The notes beneath the pieces were generated by a model. The model ran no database searches and was not told where the DNA came from. It worked only from the letters and a program-made list of their open reading frames with translations. The position numbers were made by a program, and so were the translations under genes. DNA of 40,874 nt, from the NCBI GenBank assembly GCA_031362725.1, contig JANLTC010000113.1, forward strand, positions 1 to 40,874, read 5' to 3'. The stretch comes from PR03 sp031362725 (GTDB lineage Bacteria; Myxococcota_A; UBA9160; PR03). Every line of letters begins with the position of its first letter. Position 1 is the stretch's first letter. Positions 32,569 through 40,765 of this stretch are shown one piece after another.

Positions 32569-34431
32569 TCATGCTTCGGCGTCTCCTTGCATCGCCGCTG
32601 CCGGGCGCAGTTCGGTTTCGACCTCCCCGAGAGCGTGCTCTAGAACCGCGCGATCGAGCGCCAATCCTGCTTCGTGAAGCAGCACCTCGAGCGGGCTGGT
32701 ATCGCCCACGCCCCGCAGTGTGACGGCGTTGTCGGCGTAGAGCAGTGCGGCGACCTCGCCGCTCGATTCGATCGGCGCGAGATACAGCTCGAGCGGCGTG
32801 CGCGGACCGAGCCGCGCGACGAGCGCGACGTCTGCTGCATCTTCCGGTGCGATACGCAGCGGCGCGCGGCTTGCACACACTTTGCGGAAGCAAGCGGTCT
32901 CGTCGATCGACAGACATAGCTCGCGCAACGCAGTGTCATCGGGACCGCCCGAGAGCGGAAGCCCCACCTGCGCGAGGGCCTGCGCCTCGCCATCGCGCAA
33001 CCAGAAGATCGCGGCGCGGTCGAAGTGGCGGCCAGCAAACTCGAGAACGATGCGCAGGACTTCGCTGGGCGATGCCGGCTCGCGCAACCGCTCGCTCCAT
33101 TCGCGCAAGGAACGCATCGGGTCGCCCACGCCACGCGGCGATGCAACCGCCGGCTGTGACATGGGGATGCGCCCCAACGAGTACAGCGCGGCATTGCGCA
33201 GCTCGGTGGCGAGGACCTCGCGCTTCTCGCGCGCGCGCTCATCCGCGATCACCGAGAGCGAAGGTCGCGTAGCGATCGCATCGGGAATCGCTCGCTCACT
33301 CACCGGCGAGACGGTCAGGCCCGCGCTCGACGCCACGACGATCGGCAGCCGCGGGACCTGCGCGCGCAGGCGCGCGGCGATCTCCGCCCAGTCGCGCGCT
33401 CCACTCACCGGGTCGGGAGGTGTGTCGCTCGTCAACACCACGAGCGGATTCTCACCGCGGGCGAAGTACTGACGGATGCGCTGGATCGCCAGCTCCGTGC
33501 GCGGGAAGATGTGAATCCGCATTCCGAGCGGCGCGAGGGCGCCCTTCATCCACTCGAGCACCACCAGATCGCGATCGATGATCACCATGCCCGAACACGG
33601 CCGCATCGCCACGACGAGCGGCGTCGGTGCGGCTGCGACAGGTGCCCAAAGCGCGCGCTGCGCCCGCGCCTCATGTTCGCGACGCTGCAAGTCACCTGAG
33701 AGTGTCGGATCTTCGTCGACGTGCGGCGTCGGGGGCCCCACGTCGATCGACTCGACCAGCAGCGCAGGGTCGAGGTCGTCGATGTCGTCGTCGAGCAGTT
33801 CGAGGACGGTGACCTCCATCTCGGCCGGACCTACGAGATTCGGCGCGTCGGCGTTCTTGCAAGTGGCGGTCTCTTCGCCGTCGAACGCGATGTCGGCGAC
33901 TTCGTCGCACTCGCATCCGTCCGAGGCTTGGCCGCCTTGCGACTGTTCGTCGCGCAGCCGCGTGCCTTCGAGCGCCAGGAATTGCGCGTTAATGCCCGCA
34001 CGCAGCAGTAGATCCGCTCCGGTGGGGTCGCCCGACTCATCGTGAATCTCGAAGCTGAACTCGCCCGTCGGCCAGCAGAACATGTGCAGCACGCTGGCCT
34101 CGACGTGTCGCTCGCGCAGCTCGTCGAGGCGCGCTGCATCGAGCGTCGTACGCGCGACGAGGACTTCTTCGAGACCCGTGCCTTCGGCTTGGGCCGCGCT
34201 GTGGAGTGCTTCGAGCTCGGCCTCCGGCAACGCCCCCGCCGCGAGCAGCAGGCTGCGCAGATTCCGCGGACCGTTTCCGACCCGCGCGCCGCGGATGGCG
34301 CCGCGATCGAAGACGATGCGACCTTCACCTCGCGGAGAGCGAATGAAGAGCACGCCGGATTTCCCCGACAGGCTGACGATCTGCAAGATCTCGCCGAGTC
34401 CGAGGTCTTCGAGGCTTCCGACCAGGCTCAT
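32569..34431 (-). CDS. DUF4388 / receiver-like / GAF-like regulatory protein
   Basis: The 620-residue product opens with SLVGSLEDLGLGEILQIVSL and KSGVLFIRSPRGEGRIVFDRGA, the DUF4388/PATAN pattern, with a helical follow-up to about 150. A long acidic linker (about 160-260) contains two cysteines in DGCECDE. Residues 280-370 resemble a degenerate receiver (MVIIDRDLVVLEWMKGALA, PLVVLTSDTPPD, LPIVVASS). A GAF-like domain (about 455-600: VLRIVLEFAGRHFDRAAIFW) closes the protein. ATG at 34431 has GGAGGGGAG upstream. It probably heads the chemosensory transcription unit, 94 bases before cheY. Confidence 0.78.
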   Translation of the reverse strand: MSLVGSLEDLGLGEILQIVSLSGKSGVLFIRSPRGEGRIVFDRGAIRGARVGNGPRNLRSLLLAAGALPEAELEALHSAAQAEGTGLEEVLVARTTLDAARLDELRERHVEASVLHMFCWPTGEFSFEIHDESGDPTGADLLLRAGINAQFLALEGTRLRDEQSQGGQASDGCECDEVADIAFDGEETATCKNADAPNLVGPAEMEVTVLELLDDDIDDLDPALLVESIDVGPPTPHVDEDPTLSGDLQRREHEARAQRALWAPVAAAPTPLVVAMRPCSGMVIIDRDLVVLEWMKGALAPLGMRIHIFPRTELAIQRIRQYFARGENPLVVLTSDTPPDPVSGARDWAEIAARLRAQVPRLPIVVASSAGLTVSPVSERAIPDAIATRPSLSVIADERAREKREVLATELRNAALYSLGRIPMSQPAVASPRGVGDPMRSLREWSERLREPASPSEVLRIVLEFAGRHFDRAAIFWLRDGEAQALAQVGLPLSGGPDDTALRELCLSIDETACFRKVCASRAPLRIAPEDAADVALVARLGPRTPLELYLAPIESSGEVAALLYADNAVTLRGVGDTSPLEVLLHEAGLALDRAVLEHALGEVETELRPAAAMQGDAEA

Positions 34432-34554
34432 CCGGCGCGACTCCCCTCCGGCGCAGGGCGAGCGGAGCTTTCCCCCGCGCCCACGAGGCACGGGAGTACC
34501 CGTCGTTGATCGGGCGCACAGGCCGGCAACTTGACGGAAAGAGCGGCGGGAAGA

Positions 34555-35172
34555 TCAGCCCATGGGAGCGCGCGAAGTCGCGACGACGGACGTCGGCGCC
34601 GACCCCGCGACTGGCTGTCGCATCATGCGCAGCGACGTCGCGCCGCGCGGGTGCGCACCGGCAGCGCGCTCGAGCGCAGTGCGCATCCGGGCGCCAGTGC
34701 CAGGCGCGGCGACGACGCGCAACAGCAGTCGTGCGGGTCGCGCGTCGAGAGCGGCGCAGGCGCCGTCGACGAGGCTGATGGCAAGCGCGTCCTCGCTGGC
34801 GTCGCCGGTCGGCGGCGGCAGGTCGAGCCCCGCGGATCCCACACCCAGATCGAGCAATCGCTGCAGCGACGCTTCGACGGCGCTGCGATGGGCTTCGCCG
34901 CCAAATCGTGCACGCGCGCCCAGCCCCACGAGCAAGAGCCGCGGTGCGCGCAGCCGACCATGGGTAATCGTCAGGATGGCTTCGCCCACTTCGCCGTTGG
35001 CGCGCGACGCGAGCAGCAGCCGCGAGAGCCAACCGCAAAGGCGCCAGTCGGCGAGACCCGCTCCGCCGCGCAGGGGGCGCTGATCGCGAAAGAAACCAGC
35101 AACGGCGATCTCCGCACCGACACGCGCCAGCGACTCCGTATCGCCGACCTCGAGCGCCAACGTCGATCTCAC
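34555..35172 (-). CDS. M17 leucyl aminopeptidase N-terminal-like protein, stand-alone
   Basis: The 205-residue product from the GTG at 35172 reads LALEVGDTESLARVGAEIAV, then PLRGGAGLADWRLCGWLSRL and LTITHGRLRAPRLLLVGLGA, the pattern of the N-terminal macro-like domain of M17 leucyl aminopeptidases. The metal-binding catalytic domain is absent. The GTG overlaps the nusB stop as GTGA. It occupies the position after nusB where thiL or leuS may sit in other genomes. Function unknown; possibly a ligand-binding domain. Confidence 0.7.
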   Translation of the reverse strand: MRSTLALEVGDTESLARVGAEIAVAGFFRDQRPLRGGAGLADWRLCGWLSRLLLASRANGEVGEAILTITHGRLRAPRLLLVGLGARARFGGEAHRSAVEASLQRLLDLGVGSAGLDLPPPTGDASEDALAISLVDGACAALDARPARLLLRVVAAPGTGARMRTALERAAGAHPRGATSLRMMRQPVAGSAPTSVVATSRAPMG

Positions 35173-35645
35173 GGGATGCCGACCTCCCCGCCCGTCGCGC
35201 CGCGCGCTTCGATCGTTCGCGCGACCGCATCGAGTACGCCGTTCACGAACGCGGGGGACGGATCGGCGCCGAAGCGTCGCGCCAATTCGACCGCCTCGTC
35301 GATCGCGACCGAGGGCGGCACGCCCGCCCAGCCCATCTCGTACGCAGCCAGCCTCAATACGTTGCGATCGACGGCGGCCATGCGCTCGATGCGCCAATTG
35401 GTCGCGTGTCCGGCGAGCACGCGATCGATTGCATCGCGGTGCAACGCGACGCCGAGCGACAGTTCACGCGCGTAGGCCCGGGCACCCTCGGGCAGCTCGA
35501 AGTGGGTCGCGACGGATGCAAGTGCCACGTCGACCGCTTCGGGCGAAAACGTCTCGGCGGCGCGCTGCCCGACGTCCACCGAGTAGAGCACCTGCAACGC
35601 TGCTTGGCGCGACTGCGCGCGCGACGCGGCGTGCCGGCCGCTCAT
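35169..35645 (-). CDS. nusB: transcription antitermination protein NusB
   Basis: NusB with NusE binds boxA RNA for rRNA antitermination. The 158-residue all-helical protein opens with SRAQSRQAALQVLYSVDVGQ, and has NWRIERMAAVDRNVLRLAAYE and VAIDEAVELARRFGADPSPAFVNGVL-type signatures (the aspartate and glycine of the RNA-binding face are present). ATG overlaps the ribH stop as ATGA, the usual ribH-nusB pairing. Confidence 0.95.
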   Translation of the reverse strand: MSGRHAASRAQSRQAALQVLYSVDVGQRAAETFSPEAVDVALASVATHFELPEGARAYARELSLGVALHRDAIDRVLAGHATNWRIERMAAVDRNVLRLAAYEMGWAGVPPSVAIDEAVELARRFGADPSPAFVNGVLDAVARTIEARGATGGEVGIP

Positions 35646-36130
35646 CGCGCGTCCCCATCCGGCATCTGCTGGAGCGACTTCACGAGGTGCGCCATCTCGA
35701 TCGCCGCGAGCGCCGCTTCCGCGCCCTTGTTGCCGTGCTCTCCGCCCGCGCGTGCGAGGGCCTGCGCATTGTCGTCGGTCGTGAGAATGCCGAAGCCGAC
35801 CGGCACGTTCGTGTCACGGATGATCTCGCGCACACCGTCGGTGACGGCGCGACAGACGTAGTCGAAGTGCGGCGTGCCGCCGCGAATCACGACACCGAGG
35901 GTCACGACGGCATCGTAGCGTCCACTCGCGGCGAGCGTACGCGCGGCCTGCGGGATCTCGAACGCGCCTGGCACCCATGCGACGTGCAGATCGTCTGGGC
36001 GAGCGCCGCGCGCAACGAGTTCGCCAACGCAGCCGTCGAGCATACGCACCGTGATCAGGTGATTGAAGCGCGCCACGACGATCGCCACGCGCAAGCCCAC
36101 CGCGTCGCGACGGATCGCATGGCTCTTCAA
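35642..36130 (-). CDS. ribH: 6,7-dimethyl-8-ribityllumazine synthase
   Basis: RibH makes lumazine, the last intermediate before riboflavin. The 162-residue protein shows RVAIVVARFNHLITVRMLDG, VPGAFEIPQAARTL, TLGVVIRGGTPHFDYVCRAV and PVGFGILTTDDNAQALARAG, all signature segments; the active-site histidine is in TPHFDYV. The TTG at 36130 overlaps the ribD stop as TTGA; the nearby ATG is out of frame. ribE and ribBA, usually between ribD and ribH, are missing. Confidence 0.95.
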   Translation of the reverse strand: MKSHAIRRDAVGLRVAIVVARFNHLITVRMLDGCVGELVARGARPDDLHVAWVPGAFEIPQAARTLAASGRYDAVVTLGVVIRGGTPHFDYVCRAVTDGVREIIRDTNVPVGFGILTTDDNAQALARAGGEHGNKGAEAALAAIEMAHLVKSLQQMPDGDAR

Positions 36131-37248
36131 GAACGTGCTCCCCGGGCGCGCGGATGCGCCTCGATCAGCAGGTCGGTGCCGATGCGCCGGACGCTCGCGA
36201 GCGTGAGCGTCGGGGCGTCGTCGAGTTTCGCGACGCCGAGCGCCGCGAGCGCCGGACGACCATCGTCCCCCAGCAGTTTCGGCGCCGCGAACCAGAGCAC
36301 TTCGTCCACGAGTCCTCCGGCGAGCAGGGCAGCGGCAAGACCGCCACCGCCTTCGACCAGCACGGTCCCGATCCCGAGCGCTGCAAGCCGCTCGAGCGCC
36401 GCTCGCAACGAGACCTTGCCGCGCCGCGCGCGAATCGGCAGCACTTGCACTCCCAGCGCTTCGATCCGGCGCCGTCGCAGCGCGGGCGCGGTCGCCGTGC
36501 ACAGCACGTAGCGCGGCGCCCCGTCCCGAGCAAAGAGCTTTGCGCGCGCGGGCACCCGGAGTTGCGAGTCGACGACGATGCGCACGGGTCGCTGCACGAC
36601 GCGCCCCGCGCGGCGCGCGGTCAACGCAGGGTCGTCCGCCAACACCGTGCCGGAGCCGACGAGCACCGCGTCGGTCGCGGCGCGCAACCGGTGCACGTAG
36701 GCGCGCGCAGCCGGGCCGCTGATCCAGCGCGACTCGCCGCGCGCGGTCGCGATGCGACCGTCGAGCGACGCCGCGAGCTTCAGCGTGACGTAGGGCCGGC
36801 CGCGCAAGACGCGCGAGAGGAAGCCCCGGTGCTGCTCGCGACAGGCTTCCTCGAGAACTCCCAGCTGCACCTCGATGCCGGCGCGGCGCAGCGCGCGCAC
36901 GCCGCCACCCGAAACCTGTGGGTGCGCGTCGAGATGACCCACCAGCACGCGGGCGATGCCGCTCGCGCGCAACGCGTCCGTGCAAGGCGGCGTGCGGCCG
37001 AAGTGGCAGCATGGCTCGAGCGTGACCGCGAGCGTCGCGCCGCGCAGTGCCCGGGGGCCGTGGCGTCGCCGAGCGCGCTCGAGCGCGACGACTTCGGCAT
37101 GCGGCCCTCCCGGCGGCTGCGTCGCACCGCGACCCAGCACACGGTCGCCGCGGAACACGATCGCGCCGACGGCGGGATTCGGAAAGGTGCGGCCCGACAC
37201 GCGCCGTGCCTGCGCGAGCGCGGCTCGCATCGCGGTTTCGGGATTCAA
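36127..37248 (-). CDS. ribD: bifunctional riboflavin deaminase/reductase RibD
   Basis: RibD carries out two consecutive steps of riboflavin synthesis. The N-terminal deaminase has the zinc motif HAE (50-52) and PCCHFGRTPPC (C80 and C89) and TFPNPAVGAIV. The C-terminal reductase (about 145-373) has YVTLKLAASLDGRIA, SGTVLADDPALTAR and VLVEGGGGLAAALL. 373 residues is normal. TTG at 37248 overlaps the nrdR stop as TTGA; ATG at residue 7 is the fallback. Confidence 0.95.
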   Translation of the reverse strand: MNPETAMRAALAQARRVSGRTFPNPAVGAIVFRGDRVLGRGATQPPGGPHAEVVALERARRRHGPRALRGATLAVTLEPCCHFGRTPPCTDALRASGIARVLVGHLDAHPQVSGGGVRALRRAGIEVQLGVLEEACREQHRGFLSRVLRGRPYVTLKLAASLDGRIATARGESRWISGPAARAYVHRLRAATDAVLVGSGTVLADDPALTARRAGRVVQRPVRIVVDSQLRVPARAKLFARDGAPRYVLCTATAPALRRRRIEALGVQVLPIRARRGKVSLRAALERLAALGIGTVLVEGGGGLAAALLAGGLVDEVLWFAAPKLLGDDGRPALAALGVAKLDDAPTLTLASVRRIGTDLLIEAHPRARGARS

Positions 37249-37766
37249 GCCGAAGGGCGCCGGGGCGGCTCGGGGACGCGCACGGCCGGAGGTTCGTCGG
37301 CGATGAATGCCGCGCGTCGCGCCGTCGCCGCCGCGAAGAAGGCTGCGTAGTCCTCGGCGTTCTGGAAGTCGCGGAACACCGATGCGAAGCGCGCCGCCGC
37401 GAGAGTGTCGATCTGCATCAGGTCATCGAGCACCCACAAGCCGAGCCGCTCACTCGGCACTTCGGACTCGCCACTCTCCTGCAGGCGCTTCTCGATGCGG
37501 TCGGTGAGCCGATCGAGCGCGTCTACCGAAACCGGACGTTTCGCGCAGGCCTTCTCGAGGCTCGCCACGAGCTTGCGGCGATCGAAGTCCTCGCGCCGCT
37601 CGTCGCGCTTCACGATGCGCGGCAGCGTGTCCTCGACGCGTTCGCGCGTCGTGAAGCGCTTGCCGCACTCCTGGCACTCGCGGCGCCGTCGGATCTCGGT
37701 GTCGTCGCGGCCGAGCCGCGAGTCGACGACGCGGTTCGAATCGTCTGCGCAGAAGGGGCAGCGCAT
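37245..37766 (-). CDS. nrdR: transcriptional repressor NrdR
   Basis: NrdR senses ATP/dATP and represses ribonucleotide reductase genes. The 173-residue protein begins MRCPFCADDSNRVVDSR and has the zinc ribbon cysteines at 3, 6, 31 and 34, with RRRRECQECGKRFTTRERVE, followed by an ATP-cone (VKRDERREDFDRRKLVASLE). A C-terminal proline-rich tail of about 15 residues is longer than usual. ATG at 37766, two bases after the glyA stop. No NrdR boxes were searched for. Confidence 0.95.
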   Translation of the reverse strand: MRCPFCADDSNRVVDSRLGRDDTEIRRRRECQECGKRFTTRERVEDTLPRIVKRDERREDFDRRKLVASLEKACAKRPVSVDALDRLTDRIEKRLQESGESEVPSERLGLWVLDDLMQIDTLAAARFASVFRDFQNAEDYAAFFAAATARRAAFIADEPPAVRVPEPPRRPSA

Positions 37767-37768
37767 CC

Positions 37769-39493
37769 CTAGTCTTTTTCGCTCCAGCGCGACGGATAGA
37801 GCGGGTAGCGGCGGCACAGCGCTTCGACTTCGGTGCGCACCTCGGCGACTCCCGCTGCATCAGCCGGGCGTTCGAGGATCCGCGCGATGAAGCCGGCAAT
37901 CTGGTCCATCTCGGCTTCCTTCATGCCGCGCGTGGTGACGGCCGGCGTCCCGAGGCGCACGCCCGACGTGACCATCGGAGTGCGCGGGTCGAAGGGAACC
38001 ATGTTCTTGTTGGTCGTGATCGCGGCGTGCTCGAGCACGAGCTGGGCCTGCTTGCCGGTGACCTCGCGCGCGACCAGCGAGAGCAGGAACAGATGCACGT
38101 CGGTGCCTCCCGAAACGACGCGGAAGCCGCGCTTCGTCATGCCTTCGGCGAGCGCGCGCGCGTTCGCGATGATCTGCGCGCAGTAGGCGCGGAACGACGG
38201 CTGCGACGCTTCGAGAAACGCCACGGCCTTGCCGGCGATCACGTGCATCAGCGGACCGCCCTGCCCGCCCGGGAACACCGCCGAATCGACCTTCTTGGCG
38301 AATTGCGCATCACACAGGATCATCCCGCCGCGCGGACCGCGCAGCGTCTTGTGGGTGGTGGTCGTCACGAGTTGCGCCTGGCCGATCGGCGATGGGTGGA
38401 CGCCCGCCGCGACGAGTCCGGCGATGTGCGCGATGTCGGCGAAGAGCAACGCGCCGACCTCGTCCGCGATCGCGCGGAACGCCTTCCAGTCGATCACGCG
38501 CGAGTAGGCGGTCGTCCCGCACTGGATCAGCTTCGGACGGTGCTCGCGCGCCAGCGCGCGGACCTGGTCGTAGTCGATCTGCTCGGTGTCCTGGCGCACA
38601 CCGTAAGGGAGGATCTTGTAGAGCTTGCCCGAGAAGTTGACGGGGCTGCCGTGCGTCAGGTGGCCGCCGTGATCGAGGTTCATCGCGAGGATCGTGTCGC
38701 CGACGTCGAGTACCGCGCGGTACACCGCCTCGTTCGCCTGCGATCCCGCGTGCGGCTGCACGTTCGCGTGCTCGGCGCCGAACAGCGCCTTCGCGCGCGC
38801 GATCGCGATCTCTTCGACCTGGTCGACGACATCGCAGCCACCGTAGTAGCGACGGCCCGGATAGCCTTCGGCGTACTTGTTGGTGAGCACGGAGCCCACC
38901 GCCTCGAGCACCGCTTCGGAGACGAAGTTCTCGGACGCGATCAGCTCGATTCCGAGCGCCTGGCGCTTCGCCTCGCTGCGCAGCAGCGGCGCGATCTGCG
39001 GATCGACTTCGTCGAGCGACGCGGTTCGCGCTAGCTCCTCTTGCCATGCATGGCGCGCGGCGGTGTCGATCTTCTGGACGCGAGGCGCGTGGCGACCTCC
39101 TTCGAAGGCGGTCGCGAGGAAGGTCTCGACGATCTTCCAGGCGGCGTCGGGCGCAAGCCGATCGGCGCCGAGCGCGAGCACGTTGGCGTCGTTGTGGCGG
39201 CGCGCCATCTCGGCCATCTCCGGATCCGCTGCAAGCGCCGCGCGCACGTGTGGGAAGCGATTCGCGGTGTACGAGACACCGAGACCGGAACCGCAGATCA
39301 CGATGCCGCGCTCGGCATCGCCGCGCGAAACGGCCTCGGCCGCCGGCCCGGCGGTGTCCGGATAGTCGACGGACGCCTCGCCGTGGCTGCCGAAATCGAG
39401 GATCTCGAAGCCCGCCTGTTCGAGTCGAACGCGCAGTGCGCGCTTCAGCGCGACACCCCGGTGATCGCTCGCCATCGCCATTCGCTGCGCCAT
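37769..39493 (-). CDS. rpiB-glyA: fused ribose-5-phosphate isomerase B and serine hydroxymethyltransferase
   Basis: One 574-residue frame holds two enzymes that are usually separate neighbours. Residues 1-142 are RpiB: MASDHRGVALK (D10-H11), FGSHGEASVDYPDTA, ICGSGLGVSYTANR with C67, and RRHNDANVLALGADRL with H100. Residues about 160-574 are GlyA: ELIASENFVSEAVLEAVGS, KYAEGYPGRRYYGGC, and the PLP lysine K382 in TTTTHKTLRGPRGG. The junction (about 140-160) contains no stop, ATG, or typical ribosome site. ATG at 39493 has GGGGGA five bases ahead. Confidence 0.93.
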   Translation of the reverse strand: MAQRMAMASDHRGVALKRALRVRLEQAGFEILDFGSHGEASVDYPDTAGPAAEAVSRGDAERGIVICGSGLGVSYTANRFPHVRAALAADPEMAEMARRHNDANVLALGADRLAPDAAWKIVETFLATAFEGGRHAPRVQKIDTAARHAWQEELARTASLDEVDPQIAPLLRSEAKRQALGIELIASENFVSEAVLEAVGSVLTNKYAEGYPGRRYYGGCDVVDQVEEIAIARAKALFGAEHANVQPHAGSQANEAVYRAVLDVGDTILAMNLDHGGHLTHGSPVNFSGKLYKILPYGVRQDTEQIDYDQVRALAREHRPKLIQCGTTAYSRVIDWKAFRAIADEVGALLFADIAHIAGLVAAGVHPSPIGQAQLVTTTTHKTLRGPRGGMILCDAQFAKKVDSAVFPGGQGGPLMHVIAGKAVAFLEASQPSFRAYCAQIIANARALAEGMTKRGFRVVSGGTDVHLFLLSLVAREVTGKQAQLVLEHAAITTNKNMVPFDPRTPMVTSGVRLGTPAVTTRGMKEAEMDQIAGFIARILERPADAAGVAEVRTEVEALCRRYPLYPSRWSEKD

Positions 39494-39503
39494 CTGCTTC
39501 CCC

Positions 39504-40757
39504 CTATTCCGATCGTCCGAGCAGCAAGCTCGCGTTCACGCCACCGAAGCCGAACGCATTCGACAAGATCACCCGCGCCAAATGCGGCCGCGCCTTGTGC
39601 GCGACGTGGTCGAGCGCACAGGCGGGATCGGGGCGATCGAGATTCACCGTGGGCGGGAGCAATCCCGTCTCGAGCGCACGCACACAGAGGATCGCCGCGA
39701 CGGCGCCGGCCGCGCCGAGCAGGTGACCCGTCATCGACTTGGTCGCCGACACCGGCAGTGAATCCGTGTGCGCGCCGAACACGTGGCGCAGCGCGAGCGC
39801 CTCGCAACGATCGCCGGTCGGCGTACTGGTGGCGTGGGCGTTCACGGCGTCGACGTCGCGCGGGGCGAGTTGGGCGTCTGCGAGCGCGCGTTCGATCGCG
39901 AGCCTGGCGCCGCGCGCGTCCTCGGGCGGACTCGCGGGATGGGATGCGTCGGCCGCCTCGCCGAAGCCGAGAATGACCGCGCGCACGCGCGCACCGCGCG
40001 CTCGTGCGAACGCTTCGGCTTCGAGCACGACTACGCCGGCGCCCTCGCCGATCACGAAGCCATCGCGATCGGCGTCGAAGGGGCGGCTCGCGCGCGTCGG
40101 CTCGTCGTTGCGCGTCGACAGCGCGCGCATCGCCGCGAAGCCCGCGACCACGTACGGCAGGATCGCGGCGTCGGTGCCGCCTGCGATAACCACGTCGGCG
40201 TCACCGCGTTCGATCAACCGAGCGGCCGCGCCGATCGCCTGCGCACCCGAGGCGCAGGCACCGATCGGGCACGCGATCGGCCCGCGGAAACCCCATTGCA
40301 TCGACACGAAGCCGGCCGTCATGTTCGGCAGCGACATCGGCACCAGAAACGGCGAGAGCCGGCGCGCGCCGCGCGTGCGAAGGTCGTCGTGACCGTCGAG
40401 CAGCGTTTCGATGCCGCCGATCGAGGTCCCGATCACGACGCCGACCCGCTCCGACTCGGCGCTGTCGAGTGCGAGGCTTGCATCGGCAATGGCCGCTTCG
40501 GCCGCAGCGAGCGCGAGTCGCGTCGAGCGGTCGACGCGTCGCAATTCCTTGGCAGACATGCCGTGCGGTCCGATGTCGGCGGCGCATTCGGCTGCGATCC
40601 GCACCGGAAGATCGGAAGGATCGAAGCGGCAGAGCCGCCCAACGCCGCTCACGCCAGCCACGGCGGCCTCCCATGTCGACGCGACATCGCTACCGAGCGG
40701 CGATACGCATCCGAGGCCCGTCACGACGACGCGCCGGCGACCCGCCTGGACCTGCAT
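39504..40757 (-). CDS. fabF: beta-ketoacyl-ACP synthase II
   Basis: FabF elongates acyl-ACP chains in fatty acid synthesis. The 417-residue protein has RRVVVTGLGCVSPLG at the N-terminus, the nucleophile C168 in IGACASGAQAIG (TACATG or TACASG in relatives), H308 in NAHATSTPTGD, K340 and H345 in TKSMTGHLLGAAG, and ends in NAFGFGGVNASLLL. ATG at 40757, eight bases after the acpP stop. The acpP-fabF pair is standard. Confidence 0.95.
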   Translation of the reverse strand: MQVQAGRRRVVVTGLGCVSPLGSDVASTWEAAVAGVSGVGRLCRFDPSDLPVRIAAECAADIGPHGMSAKELRRVDRSTRLALAAAEAAIADASLALDSAESERVGVVIGTSIGGIETLLDGHDDLRTRGARRLSPFLVPMSLPNMTAGFVSMQWGFRGPIACPIGACASGAQAIGAAARLIERGDADVVIAGGTDAAILPYVVAGFAAMRALSTRNDEPTRASRPFDADRDGFVIGEGAGVVVLEAEAFARARGARVRAVILGFGEAADASHPASPPEDARGARLAIERALADAQLAPRDVDAVNAHATSTPTGDRCEALALRHVFGAHTDSLPVSATKSMTGHLLGAAGAVAAILCVRALETGLLPPTVNLDRPDPACALDHVAHKARPHLARVILSNAFGFGGVNASLLLGRSE

Positions 40758-40765
40758 GGATGCTG

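Noticed and set aside
34432..34554. Promoter for the chemosensory cluster
   Set aside because: TTGCCG is present on the minus strand, but no -10-like hexamer occurs at 16-18 bases; I could not support a specific site.
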